Assembly: GCF_004006175.1 (NCBI RefSeq)
Contig: NZ_CP033219.1
Coordinates: forward strand, 1,922,001-1,986,000
Length of the DNA: 64,000 nucleotides
Source: Parasedimentitalea marina
GTDB lineage: Bacteria > Pseudomonadota > Alphaproteobacteria > Rhodobacterales > Rhodobacteraceae
Direction of reading: 5' to 3'
Shown: piece after piece, positions 22,704-30,811 of the stretch
Layout of the letters: the number at the start of each line of letters is the position of its first letter
How positions within the stretch are numbered: the stretch's first letter is position 1
The notes under the pieces: generated by a model
Databases searched by the model: none
The model's input: only the letters and a program-made list of their open reading frames with translations
Told to the model about the DNA's origin: nothing
Position numbers and translations under genes: made by a program

Positions 22704-24191
22704 ATGAACAGTCTGACACCTATCCGTTTTGTCGATTACGATCCCAAATCACTGTCAGAACTGGTTGGCCGCGTGGTGGTGCTGATCACTCCGGAAGGTC
22801 TGATGGATCAGGCTGGACGCAGTGCGAACCGCCTGAGCAAAGGCGCCTTGGCGCGGTTGATCGCCAGTGATGGCTTTCAAAAGGTCAAAACCGGCCAGGT
22901 TATTTCCCTGGGCTGGCCGGCGGGCATGCAGGTCGAAGCCTTGGATGTGCTGGTCATGCCGCGCCGCGTTACACCGATTGAAGCCCGCAAAGCTGGTGCA
23001 GCATTGGCAAAACTTGGAGCTGGTAAAACGGTGACGGTGATGGCCGGTTCCATGCCAAAAGCCGCTGATCTGGCGCTCGGAATTGCGCTGCGCGGTTACG
23101 CATTTGATCAGCATAAATCTGCCGAAGACAGTAAGGCCGCAATTGAAGTGGTGATTGCGCACAAGGCACATAACGATATCGCCGCGAAATTTGCGCCGAT
23201 GCAGGCTGTCGCCGAAGGCGTCCACATGACGCGTGATTTGATCAATGAGCCGGCCAATGTTTTGACCACCACCGAATTCGCCAATCGTCTGGTTGAGATG
23301 GAAGCCATCGGCCTTAAGGTTGAGGTGCTGGACGAGCCGAAACTGGAAGAGCTGGGAATGCGCTCACTGCTCTGTGTTGGGCAGGGCTCTGATAGCCCAT
23401 CCAAAGTTGTGGTTATGCAGTGGAACGGCGGCACTGATGGCGAGGCCCCGTTGGCACTGGTCGGTAAGGGCGTGGTGTTTGACACCGGCGGGATTTCGTT
23501 GAAGCCGGCGGGTGGCATGGAAGATATGACCATGGACATGGGCGGCGCGGGTGTGGTGGCAGGCACCATGCGGGCGCTGGCCTTGCGTGGCGCCAAAGCC
23601 AATGTGGTTGGTCTGGTTGGTTTGGTCGAAAACATGCCCTCGGGCAATGCTGTTCGCCCCGGCGACGTCGTGAAATCGATGAAGGGCGACACTATTGAGG
23701 TGATCAATACCGATGCCGAGGGACGTTTGGTCCTGTGCGATGTGATGTGGTACACGCAGGAACGCTTCAATCCGGTTGGAATGATTGATTTGGCGACCCT
23801 GACCGGGGCCATAATCGTTGGGTTGGGCCACGAGAACGCAGGTGTGTTTTCGAACAATGATGCGCTGTGCAATGCTTTCCTCAAGGCAGCCGCTGCCGAA
23901 GATGAGGGCGCGTGGCGGATGCCACTGGGCAAAGGCTATGATGATCTGATTAAGTCGCGCATCGCGGACATTAAAAATACGGGTGGTCGTGCGGCTGGTT
24001 CAGTGACAGCAGCGCAGTTTTTGAAGCGGTTCGTTAAAGATGAGACCCCCTGGATACACCTTGATATTGCCGGTGTTGCCTCGGTTAAATCCGACACCAC
24101 CTATGCGCCCAAAGGGGCAACCGGCTGGGGCGTTGCGGCGCTGAACCGCTTGGTAAGTAATGGGTTCGAGACCCAGGACGAGATCGAGTGA
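22704..24191 (+). CDS. pepA: Leucyl aminopeptidase, M17 family
   Basis: Cytosolic zinc/manganese aminopeptidase of 495 residues, intact. The C-terminal catalytic domain has GKGVVFDTGGISLKP, MTMDMGGAGVV, the signature NTDAEGRLVL, and DLATLTGA. The start ATG 22704 (MNSLTPIRFVDYD) is chosen over an upstream in-frame codon because the added residues look non-coding. It is followed by holC after 7 bases; a pepA-holC pair is common in proteobacteria. Confidence 0.95.
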   Translation: MNSLTPIRFVDYDPKSLSELVGRVVVLITPEGLMDQAGRSANRLSKGALARLIASDGFQKVKTGQVISLGWPAGMQVEALDVLVMPRRVTPIEARKAGAALAKLGAGKTVTVMAGSMPKAADLALGIALRGYAFDQHKSAEDSKAAIEVVIAHKAHNDIAAKFAPMQAVAEGVHMTRDLINEPANVLTTTEFANRLVEMEAIGLKVEVLDEPKLEELGMRSLLCVGQGSDSPSKVVVMQWNGGTDGEAPLALVGKGVVFDTGGISLKPAGGMEDMTMDMGGAGVVAGTMRALALRGAKANVVGLVGLVENMPSGNAVRPGDVVKSMKGDTIEVINTDAEGRLVLCDVMWYTQERFNPVGMIDLATLTGAIIVGLGHENAGVFSNNDALCNAFLKAAAAEDEGAWRMPLGKGYDDLIKSRIADIKNTGGRAAGSVTAAQFLKRFVKDETPWIHLDIAGVASVKSDTTYAPKGATGWGVAALNRLVSNGFETQDEIE

Positions 24192-24198
24192 GACCAGA

Positions 24199-24657
24199 AT
24201 GGGCGCGGTTTTCTTTTATCACCTGACGCAGGGACCGCTGGACAAAACTCTCCCTGTCTTGCTTGAAAAAGCACGTGGGGCGGGCTGGCGTATCGCTGTT
24301 CGCGGCAATGATCCTGACCGCATGGGCTGGTTGGACGAACGTCTGTGGCAGGGCGCCAAAGACAGCTTTCTGGCGCACGGGCTGCAGGGCGGGCCAAATG
24401 ATGCGCTGCAACCAGTGTTGCTGACGACCGGCCCAACAGCGGCAAATGCGCCGGAATGCGTGATGGCTGTTGACGGTGCACCCGTTAGCCCGGAAGAGGT
24501 TGAGACCATGCAGCGGGTCTGCGTGCTGTTCGACGGCACCGACCTTGAGGCTGTTCAACAGGCCCGGAGCCAGTGGAAAAGCCTGACTGATGCCGGGTGT
24601 TCCGCCCAATACTGGTCCGAGGAATCGGGTCGCTGGGAGAAAAAGGCCGAGAAATAA
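24199..24657 (+). CDS. holC: DNA polymerase III chi subunit
   Basis: Clamp-loader accessory subunit that contacts single-stranded DNA-binding protein. It has 152 residues and starts MGAVFFYHLTQGPLDKTL. DRMGWLDERLWQGAKDSFLAH and the C-terminal FDGTDLEAVQQARSQWKSL are diagnostic for chi. The start at ATG 24199, 7 bases after the pepA stop, is preferred over an upstream in-frame codon inside pepA. Confidence 0.92.
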   Translation: MGAVFFYHLTQGPLDKTLPVLLEKARGAGWRIAVRGNDPDRMGWLDERLWQGAKDSFLAHGLQGGPNDALQPVLLTTGPTAANAPECVMAVDGAPVSPEEVETMQRVCVLFDGTDLEAVQQARSQWKSLTDAGCSAQYWSEESGRWEKKAEK

Positions 24658-24771
24658 TGCAGAGGCGGTGCAGTTATTGCGTAGCAGACTGTACGAAATT
24701 GTGATCCGCCCAGTCACCCGAGACTGCTGTTAAAGGTTGCTGATGCCCCGAAAACGCCCTAGCAGAATACA

Positions 24772-25143
24772 ATGGAATTGCTAAAGCGCCTTGTCTTGAC
24801 CGTTGCTTTTGGTTTGCTGATCCTGATTACAGGGCTCGGCACGACGGGGTATGCGCTTGCTATGGATGGTCAATCTGGCCACTGTGCGGATCATATGTCT
24901 ATGCTCCGCGAGGCTAAATCTAACCCAAATGCTGGCAGTGACGCTTCTCAGCATGAGATGACCCCGAACTATACCGCCAGTGAACACGAAAATTGCAATG
25001 TCCATATGTGTCCGGGATTATCGAGTTTGGTCCCTCAGATTTCTGCTGGAATAGTTCGTTTCGACGTCGTTCAGGCACGTTTTGAAAGTGATCTGCGACA
25101 TCTGAATCAGGTCGAAACTCCGGACCGCCCTCCTAACGGCTAA
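24772..25143 (+). CDS. Secreted Cys/His/Met-rich protein, probable metal binder
   Basis: Unknown 123-residue protein. It has a strong N-terminal signal sequence (about residues 9-30, LTVAFGLLILITGLG). The mature part is rich in possible copper ligands: SGHCADHMSM, SQHEM, HENCNVHMCPGL. It is the first gene of the run leading into a cytochrome c, CopC, CopD and a multicopper oxidase, which fits a periplasmic copper-binding role. It resembles DUF2946-type copper-associated proteins in layout, but I cannot assign it with certainty. Its start is 114 bases past the holC stop. Confidence 0.65.
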   Translation: MELLKRLVLTVAFGLLILITGLGTTGYALAMDGQSGHCADHMSMLREAKSNPNAGSDASQHEMTPNYTASEHENCNVHMCPGLSSLVPQISAGIVRFDVVQARFESDLRHLNQVETPDRPPNG

Positions 25144-25256
25144 GACTGATCCACCCTGCGTTTGCTGTTTGGCTAGGCCTGGATGCTGTTGCGTCCGGTG
25201 TGGCAGCCGACGGGCTTGCGCGCAATTTCAGTCAATATCCTGGTTAGGAACACCAT

Positions 25257-25688
25257 ATGAATCGAAGATATATCATGTTGGGGGGTGGCGGTATTGTCGC
25301 CCTTGCGTTGATTGCGGTTTGGCAGACCAGATCACCGAACCAACAAATTCCCTCAGAGTCTGGAAATGGCGGGGCGATTGTCGCCGTTTTGAGTCCACCG
25401 GTTGAGGGCAATGCGGCGATTGGCAAGCAGATTTTTGAGAGTGCATGCGCCGCCTGTCATGGTGTAAATGCAGTCGGGACAAAAGGCGTTGCGCCGCCGC
25501 TTATCCACAAAACCTATGAACCCAGTCACCACGGCGATGAGGCGTTTCAACGCGCTGCTGCGCTAGGTGTCAAAAGCCACCACTGGCCGTTTGGCGATAT
25601 GCCGCCAGTCCAAGGCTTGACCCGTGGCGATGTTGCCATGATCGTCACTTACATACGCGAGCTACAACGCGCCAATGGAATTCTTTGA
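25257..25688 (+). CDS. Membrane-anchored c-type cytochrome
   Basis: Class I cytochrome c of 143 residues. An N-terminal hydrophobic anchor (IMLGGGGIVALALIAVW) precedes a single haem site, CAACHG at about residues 63-68. The probable axial methionine is in FGDMPPVQGLT. A C-terminal helix (VAMIVTYIRELQRANG) closes the fold. It is 9 bases upstream of copC and so probably co-transcribed with copC-copD and the oxidase. It may carry electrons between the oxidase or Cu(I) and the respiratory chain; this is inferred from position only. Confidence 0.85.
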   Translation: MNRRYIMLGGGGIVALALIAVWQTRSPNQQIPSESGNGGAIVAVLSPPVEGNAAIGKQIFESACAACHGVNAVGTKGVAPPLIHKTYEPSHHGDEAFQRAAALGVKSHHWPFGDMPPVQGLTRGDVAMIVTYIRELQRANGIL

Positions 25689-25697
25689 GGTATCAAC

Positions 25698-26039
25698 ATG
25701 AAAATCATCATCACACTTGTTCTGACAACGTTGCTCGCCTCGGGTGCATCAGCCCATTCAAAAGTTAACACAACCACGCCGCCCAACAACTCAATATTAG
25801 CCAACGTTCCAACACAGATCGAATTTGGCTTTGCAAATAAAATCCGACTGACAAAAGTCGAGGTGTCCCATGACACCAATCCAGCTGTTGCCATTGAAAT
25901 TGGCGGACAGACCGGTTTTGAACAAATGTATACTATGCCGTTACAAGATTTTGGGGACGGCAGCTACTTTGTGAGGTGGCGGGGACTGGGCATGGACGGT
26001 CACGCCGTGCAGGGTGAATTCTCTTTCGAGGTTAATTGA
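25698..26039 (+). CDS. copC: Copper-binding periplasmic protein CopC
   Basis: Periplasmic copper protein of 113 residues. The signal peptide ends at ASGASA, placing a histidine at mature position 1 (HSKVNTT), as needed for a histidine-brace Cu(II) site. The second half of the site is present as GMDGHAVQGEFSFEV (Asp and His). No Met-rich Cu(I) loop is seen, so it is probably a Cu(II)-only type. It lies 9 bases after the cytochrome gene, and the copD start follows almost at once. Confidence 0.9.
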   Translation: MKIIITLVLTTLLASGASAHSKVNTTTPPNNSILANVPTQIEFGFANKIRLTKVEVSHDTNPAVAIEIGGQTGFEQMYTMPLQDFGDGSYFVRWRGLGMDGHAVQGEFSFEVN

Positions 26040-26041
26040 AT

Positions 26042-26908
26042 ATGCTGGATATCTGGGAAGTTGCTGCAATCGCGGCTAAGGTATTACTGTATACAAGCCT
26101 GTCCGGGGCGACAGGGCTTGTCTTAGTGCGGATTGTCTTTGTCGCCCATGTCACGTCTCTTGAACGGCGATTGCGGTCGTTTGCGCTGGTTTTGACCGGC
26201 GTTGCTTTTGCAGCGACCACCTTTAGCTTTCTTCTGCGTGGGGCCGCACTAACGGGTGATGTGTCCGGAATGGCGGATCCTGAAATGCTTGGCCTCCTTT
26301 GGACCACCTCGGTGGGGGATGTGTTGTTCTATCGACTGATCGGCATCGCCTTGCTGTTTGTTGGCCTTTTTATTCCCAAAGTCGGGGTTTGGGTGACTTT
26401 AACAGGTAGTCTGATTGCGCTTTGGTCGTTTGCCCAGATCGGTCATATTCCAGAGTTGGACCAAACCGGCATTCGCCTGTTGTTGCTGCTGCATTTAATT
26501 GGGATCTCGTTTTGGATCGGGATTCTTGCACCTCTGCGGTGGCTGGCCCGCGATCCAGAGAAATTGGCAGCGGCGGCGGATTTGGGGCACCGTTTTGGTG
26601 TCATGGCCTCGGGTGTTGTTTTGGTCCTGGTCCTGGCAGGAGGTCTGATGGCCTGGCTGATATTAGGAAGCATTTCGCTCATTTTTTCCACAACTTACGG
26701 AGTAACCCTCGTGGGTAAAGTGGCTTTGGTCGCTTTGCTGCTGGGCTTGGCCGCCGCCAACAAGTTCCGTTTCATCCCGGCAATGCAAGGCGGGGACCAT
26801 GCCGCGGCAAAGCACCTGGTTCGCTCAGTTGAAATTGAAACTTTTGTCATCACTGCTGTATTGGGCGTAACCGCCACTCTGACCAGCGTTTTGGCATTAC
26901 CGATGTGA
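26042..26908 (+). CDS. copD: Copper resistance membrane protein CopD
   Basis: Inner-membrane protein of about 288 residues with eight predicted hydrophobic segments, partner of CopC and thought to move copper across the inner membrane. Readable landmarks are LYTSLSGATGLVLVRIVF, LWTTSVGDVLFYRL, LLLLHLIGISFWIGILAPL and TTYGVTLVGKVALVALLLG. These carry the conserved His and Gly positions of the family. ATG 26042 is taken as the start with GAGG 10 bases upstream. TTG 26036, overlapping the copC stop, is an alternative. Confidence 0.9.
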   Translation: MLDIWEVAAIAAKVLLYTSLSGATGLVLVRIVFVAHVTSLERRLRSFALVLTGVAFAATTFSFLLRGAALTGDVSGMADPEMLGLLWTTSVGDVLFYRLIGIALLFVGLFIPKVGVWVTLTGSLIALWSFAQIGHIPELDQTGIRLLLLLHLIGISFWIGILAPLRWLARDPEKLAAAADLGHRFGVMASGVVLVLVLAGGLMAWLILGSISLIFSTTYGVTLVGKVALVALLLGLAAANKFRFIPAMQGGDHAAAKHLVRSVEIETFVITAVLGVTATLTSVLALPM

Positions 26909-26916
26909 GTAGCAAT

Positions 26917-28227
26917 ATGAATAGACGAGACTTCCTGGCTGCTGGAACTGCGGCACTGCTGGCACCACGACTGGGTTGGGCCAGCAGCTCACAGGATTTA
27001 GTTGCGCAACCCGTCACGGCACAAATTCTACCAGACGACAGTCCGGCATCTGCCATGTGGGGATACAACGGTAACACGCCTGGCCCCGAGCTTCGCCTGG
27101 CCCAGGGAGGCTTTGTTGATGTCAGGTTTCTGAACCAGATCAATCAGGGTTCGGCGGTGCATTGGCATGGTTTGCGGTCGGAAAATGCAATGGACGGTGT
27201 TCCGGGGTTGACCCAAGACATTGTTCCCAGCGGCGGTGAGTTTGCTTATCGCCTGCGCGCACCGGATGCAGGCACATTCTGGTATCACGCCCACAACCGA
27301 TCCTGGGAGCAGGTCGCCAAGGGGATGTATGGGCCGCTGATTGTGGAAGAACGCAATCCACCGGATGTGGATCATGACATGACCGTTTTGATTGACGACT
27401 GGAGGATGTCAGAGACCGGCGTCTTGGCGGCGGATTTTGACAGTCGGCATGATCAGTCCCATGCGGGTCGATTGGGAAACTTTGCCCGGGCGATCATAAC
27501 ACCTGAGGCTCAGCTTCGGACCGGCGACCGCGTGCGTTTTAGACTGCTCAATGTCGCAACAGACCGCATTTTTCCTGTCGAACTGACGGGTATTCAGGGA
27601 AAGGTGGTAGCCCTTGACGGTATGCCGCTCACCACGCCTCAGGATATCGCTGATCTGGTTTTGACCCCGGCTCAGCGTGTTGATATCATTGCCGATGTCA
27701 CGGCACCCGAAATTGTGCAGTTCCTGTTCCCAACGCCTGACAGTCCCTATGTTATGGGAGAGATTACCGTTTCAGGGGCCAACGACCAGCGCATCGCATC
27801 ACCGATTACGCCGCTGCCGGCAAATGAAATCGCGCAGCCAGATCTGGATGCCGCGCTGTTGTTGACATTGACAATGGAAGGTGGCGCAATGAGCCCTCGC
27901 AGCACGTCTTTCAGCGATATCTGGGGCTTCAACGGTCAGTCAGGACTAACCGACAAGCCGTTCCATGATTTTGAACGGGGACAGACGGCACGTATATCTT
28001 TGGTGAACGACACCAGGTTTCCACATGGGATACACCTGCATGGCCATCACTTTTTTGAACTGAATGCAGACGGAGAGCCGGGCGCGTTCAGAGATACCAC
28101 TTTGATCGAGGCCGGAGAGACGCGTGATATTTTGTGCGTTTTTGACAATCCTGGAAAGTGGCTGCTGCATTGTCACATGCTGGGCCATCAAGCTGCAGGG
28201 ATGAAAACATGGGTGAATGTATCCTAA
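26917..28227 (+). CDS. Tat-exported multicopper oxidase
   Basis: Periplasmic multicopper oxidase of about 436 residues. The start is MNRRDFLAAGTAALLAPRLG, a twin-arginine type signal (RRDFL). All four copper-ligand clusters are present: VHWHGLR, FWYHAHNRSWEQ, HGIHLHGHHFF, and the C-terminal type-1 site LLHCHMLGHQAAGM with axial methionine. There is no Met-rich insertion like that of CueO. ATG 26917 is preferred over GTG 26905, as the twin-arginine motif follows immediately. It is last in the copper cassette; Cu(I) oxidation is the likely role, but other phenol or metal substrates are possible. Confidence 0.9.
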   Translation: MNRRDFLAAGTAALLAPRLGWASSSQDLVAQPVTAQILPDDSPASAMWGYNGNTPGPELRLAQGGFVDVRFLNQINQGSAVHWHGLRSENAMDGVPGLTQDIVPSGGEFAYRLRAPDAGTFWYHAHNRSWEQVAKGMYGPLIVEERNPPDVDHDMTVLIDDWRMSETGVLAADFDSRHDQSHAGRLGNFARAIITPEAQLRTGDRVRFRLLNVATDRIFPVELTGIQGKVVALDGMPLTTPQDIADLVLTPAQRVDIIADVTAPEIVQFLFPTPDSPYVMGEITVSGANDQRIASPITPLPANEIAQPDLDAALLLTLTMEGGAMSPRSTSFSDIWGFNGQSGLTDKPFHDFERGQTARISLVNDTRFPHGIHLHGHHFFELNADGEPGAFRDTTLIEAGETRDILCVFDNPGKWLLHCHMLGHQAAGMKTWVNVS

Positions 28228-28390
28228 TGGGCGGTTCGATTTCCCGGAATAAGTTGAGGTGCACAGGAGGATTGAGATACTAAAAAATGCTGGTACTCAG
28301 CCACAGCTAAAGGCGACCCCGGTCCCATTGTTTAACACCAATGGGGCCGCGGCCAGATTGCAGCCTTGCTGTTCAGGTCGAGGTTTCCAC

Positions 28391-28804
28391 TCAGGCACTT
28401 GCCGCTGGACTCTCGGGTGTCACGCGCCAGAATGTAACGGCCGCATCGAACTCAGCTGTGTGAAATGCGAGTTGTTCAGGCCCCGAGTGGTCACCACTGA
28501 ACCGCCCAACGCGCTGTGCGCAATCGAAAAATCCGGGTGCTGGTAATCCGTTCCGTGTTTTGCTGACCACCAAAGCTGCGATCAATGGCTGGTTGGCGGC
28601 GGCATCTTCTTTTATCAGATATTCCAATGCGAGAGTGAGCCGATGGATCGTATTTGGTGGCGCAAGGCCCAAAGCCTTGGCAAGCGCTTGATAGGTGATG
28701 GGCACCGCTTGCCCGGCAACTTGGCAAAGGTAGGCCCGCAGGCGCGGTGCCAACTGGGCGGCCGGATCTGCGGCACTGTTTTCGGATAAATCAATAGGTG
28801 GCAT
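28391..28804 (-). CDS. Conserved hypothetical protein with winged-helix-like core
   Basis: Unknown 137-residue protein. The central part, VPITYQALAKALGLAPPNTI followed by RLTLALEYLIKED, looks like a small helix-turn-helix domain resembling the alkyltransferase-like fold. It continues LIAALVVSKTRNGLPAPGFF and ends with an Ala-rich tail. The similarity is by eye only. It is convergent with the copper oxidase and followed, on the same strand, by the LysR gene upstream of it. Confidence 0.6.
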   Translation of the reverse strand: MPPIDLSENSAADPAAQLAPRLRAYLCQVAGQAVPITYQALAKALGLAPPNTIHRLTLALEYLIKEDAAANQPLIAALVVSKTRNGLPAPGFFDCAQRVGRFSGDHSGPEQLAFHTAEFDAAVTFWRVTPESPAASA

Positions 28805-28912
28805 GTTGGTGCTCCTAATTTACATCGTCGGGCGACATCGTCTCTAGTCAGTCACGCCCCAATACTCTGACATCTTTCGAGCATCGGTTTGGGCGCCTGA
28901 AACCGTCAATAA

Positions 28913-29824
28913 TTACGAGCGCGGGCTACCTTTATCCAGACCCAAGTATTCCAAGAGCAAACGAACCGTTGATGTTTCCGCGCGTGCATTTGGGACGACG
29001 CAAACATAGTCTTTTTTCATTGGCAGGTTCACCTTAGTCGGAGAAATCAATGAGCCGGAGATGAGATCTGCCTTTACCAACATGGAAGGGGTCAGGGCGA
29101 CACCTGCGTTTTGCTTGGCTGCCGAAATCGCAAGTGACATGTCACTAAGGATCAACCCCGGGTTGGTGAGGGCGACGCTAGCGGTGCCTGCCTCTCGCCG
29201 CCAATCCGCCCAGACCGGCTCGCTGGCGTAGGCTGGTCCCCATTTATGGTGGATAAGCTTGGTGTCGGGAATATTCGTCATCATCCCGTCGGGGTCTGAG
29301 TATTGTTCCCAAAATGATGGTGAACAGACCGGAAGCGCAAAATCAGAGAATAGTGGGATTTGGCGGTACCCCGGGTAAAACGCAGACCCAAACGTCAGGC
29401 GAACATCAATCGCCTCCCGCTCAAAATCAATGGGGTCTTCCTGAACACGAATATCCAGCGCCACCCCGGTCTGCTCTCTGAAACTCAATGCTTTTGGAAG
29501 AAACCAGCGATCTGACAATGCTGGTAGCACGCTGACGACAACTTGCCGGGTGCGTTTGTTGCTGCGAACGATTTGGGCCGCATCTGACAGCTCACCAAAT
29601 GCCCGAGCCAGTTTGGGGTACATCTCTTCGCCGGCGTCGGTCAGGGATATCCGGTTGCCTTTGCGCAGAAATAGCATTTTGCCCAAATGGTCTTCGAGAC
29701 TTTTGACCTGCAAGCTAACAGCCGCAGAGCTGACACCCAGTTCATTGCCAGCCAGTACAAAGCTGCCGCATCTGGCCGCAACCTCAAAGGCCCGCAACCC
29801 GTTCAAGGAAGGTAGATTATGCAT
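28913..29824 (-). CDS. LysR-family regulator, GcvA-like
   Basis: Transcription factor of 303 residues. The N-terminal helix-turn-helix is readable (LRAFEVAARCGSFVLAGNELG, SSAAVSLQVKSLEDHLG), as is the wing region LFLRKGNRISLTDAGEE. The C-terminal effector domain contains VVVSVLPALSDRWFLPKAL, as in GcvA-type members. It starts MHNLPSLNGLRAF at ATG 29824, 91 bases from the divergent oxygenase gene, the classical arrangement for a LysR protein controlling its neighbour. The effector is unknown. Confidence 0.9.
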   Translation of the reverse strand: MHNLPSLNGLRAFEVAARCGSFVLAGNELGVSSAAVSLQVKSLEDHLGKMLFLRKGNRISLTDAGEEMYPKLARAFGELSDAAQIVRSNKRTRQVVVSVLPALSDRWFLPKALSFREQTGVALDIRVQEDPIDFEREAIDVRLTFGSAFYPGYRQIPLFSDFALPVCSPSFWEQYSDPDGMMTNIPDTKLIHHKWGPAYASEPVWADWRREAGTASVALTNPGLILSDMSLAISAAKQNAGVALTPSMLVKADLISGSLISPTKVNLPMKKDYVCVVPNARAETSTVRLLLEYLGLDKGSPRS

Positions 29825-29841
29825 CGTCACCCTATTTTTTC

Positions 29842-29860
29842 TTATGATACCTAATAATAA
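29842..29860. promoter_or_regulatory. Candidate LysR operator (T-N11-A type)
   Basis: TTAT (29842-29845), eleven bases, then ATAA (29857-29860) form the inverted TTAT-N11-ATAA box typical of LysR sites. It lies 18 bases upstream of the lysR start in the divergent spacer to the oxygenase gene. This is a pattern match only. Confidence 0.45.
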
Positions 29861-29915
29861 ATCTGGTTGTGATTGTCCATAACATGCGCTCAATGAGGAC
29901 AACGGAGGACGTGAT

Positions 29916-30707
29916 ATGAACCAGTTTATCGATCTTGAAAAATATCCCCTGGACCGCCCGGACAGCGCTGAATACGCCGCTTTGGTTGAAAAGTGTCAGG
30001 CGGACCTTGCCAGTGAGGGCATGTTCAATCTGCCAGGGTTCTTTAAACCCGGCGTGGCCCAAGCGGCAGCGGATGCAGTCAAACCGGCCATGGACACCGA
30101 GTCTTTTCGCCATGCCCGGCGCCACAATGTTTACTTCAAGGACAGCGTGGATGGCCTAACAGATGCGCACCCGGCGATGCAAAAAGTCGAAACTGTGAAC
30201 CACACACTTTGTGCGGATCAGTTGGTCGGCAACCCGGTGATCGATGTGTATGAATGGGCACCGTTTGCGGCCTTTCTGGCTGCAACCAAGGGCAAAGAAA
30301 AACTGTATCAGATGGCCGATAAGATGGCGCGCGTGAACGTGCAGGCGACCCGCGACGGTGAGGGGTTGAACTGGCACTTTGACCGGGCAGAGTTTACCAC
30401 GACAATTCTGCTTCAAGCTGCGGAAACTGGTGGGCAGCTTGAGTATCGTAAAGATCTGCGATCGGCGGATAATCCGAACTATGACGGGGTTGCGGCGGTG
30501 CTGGCCGGAGAAGATCCGGAAACCAAGCAGATGATGCCCGAAGCGGGTGCGCTGAATGTTTTCCGAGGCGTTAACACGGCCCACCGTGTGATTCCCGTCG
30601 AGGGCCCAACCGAGCGGGTGACTGCAATTTTTTCCTACTATGAACAGCCTGATGTGGCCTTTTCGACCGAGGAACAGCAGGGTTTCTACGGCCGCTCTGT
30701 GACCTAA
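29916..30707 (+). CDS. Fe(II)/2-oxoglutarate-dependent oxygenase, HalD/BesD-like fold group
   Basis: Predicted non-haem iron oxygenase of 263 residues. The metal triad is H154-x-D156 (LNWHFDRAEF) and H223 (NTAHRVIP). R234 (PTERV) is placed to bind the 2-oxoglutarate carboxylate, and GALNVFRG precedes the distal His. It resembles proteins labelled HalD/BesD-type amino-acid halogenases, but the Asp of HxD is present, which argues for hydroxylation or another oxygenation rather than halogenation. GGAGG-like site CGGAGG stands before ATG 29916. It is first in a three-gene cluster with the DddP-like and lyase-like genes. The substrate is unknown; a free amino acid is plausible. Confidence 0.75.
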   Translation: MNQFIDLEKYPLDRPDSAEYAALVEKCQADLASEGMFNLPGFFKPGVAQAAADAVKPAMDTESFRHARRHNVYFKDSVDGLTDAHPAMQKVETVNHTLCADQLVGNPVIDVYEWAPFAAFLAATKGKEKLYQMADKMARVNVQATRDGEGLNWHFDRAEFTTTILLQAAETGGQLEYRKDLRSADNPNYDGVAAVLAGEDPETKQMMPEAGALNVFRGVNTAHRVIPVEGPTERVTAIFSYYEQPDVAFSTEEQQGFYGRSVT

Positions 30708-30716
30708 AACAAATAG

Positions 30717-30743
30717 CTCCTTCCTGGCCTGGCCCGGAAGGAG
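30717..30743 (+). terminator. Hairpin between the oxygenase and M24 genes
   Basis: CTCCTTCC (30717-30724) pairs with GGAAGGAG (30736-30743) around an 11-base loop, 9 bases after the oxygenase stop. There is no strong T-tract, so it may be a weak terminator or an RNA-stability hairpin within the cluster. Confidence 0.4.
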
Positions 30744-30811
30744 TTCCCATTTCAAACCGGGACATGGCTGCGACTTTGGCTTGCGGCAAAGTCTTGTCAT
30801 AGGACGTCAAA

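Noticed and set aside
23108..23932. Long open frame on the minus strand inside pepA
   Set aside because: Antisense to the M17 catalytic domain; Ser/Pro/Thr-rich, as expected from reversed codons.
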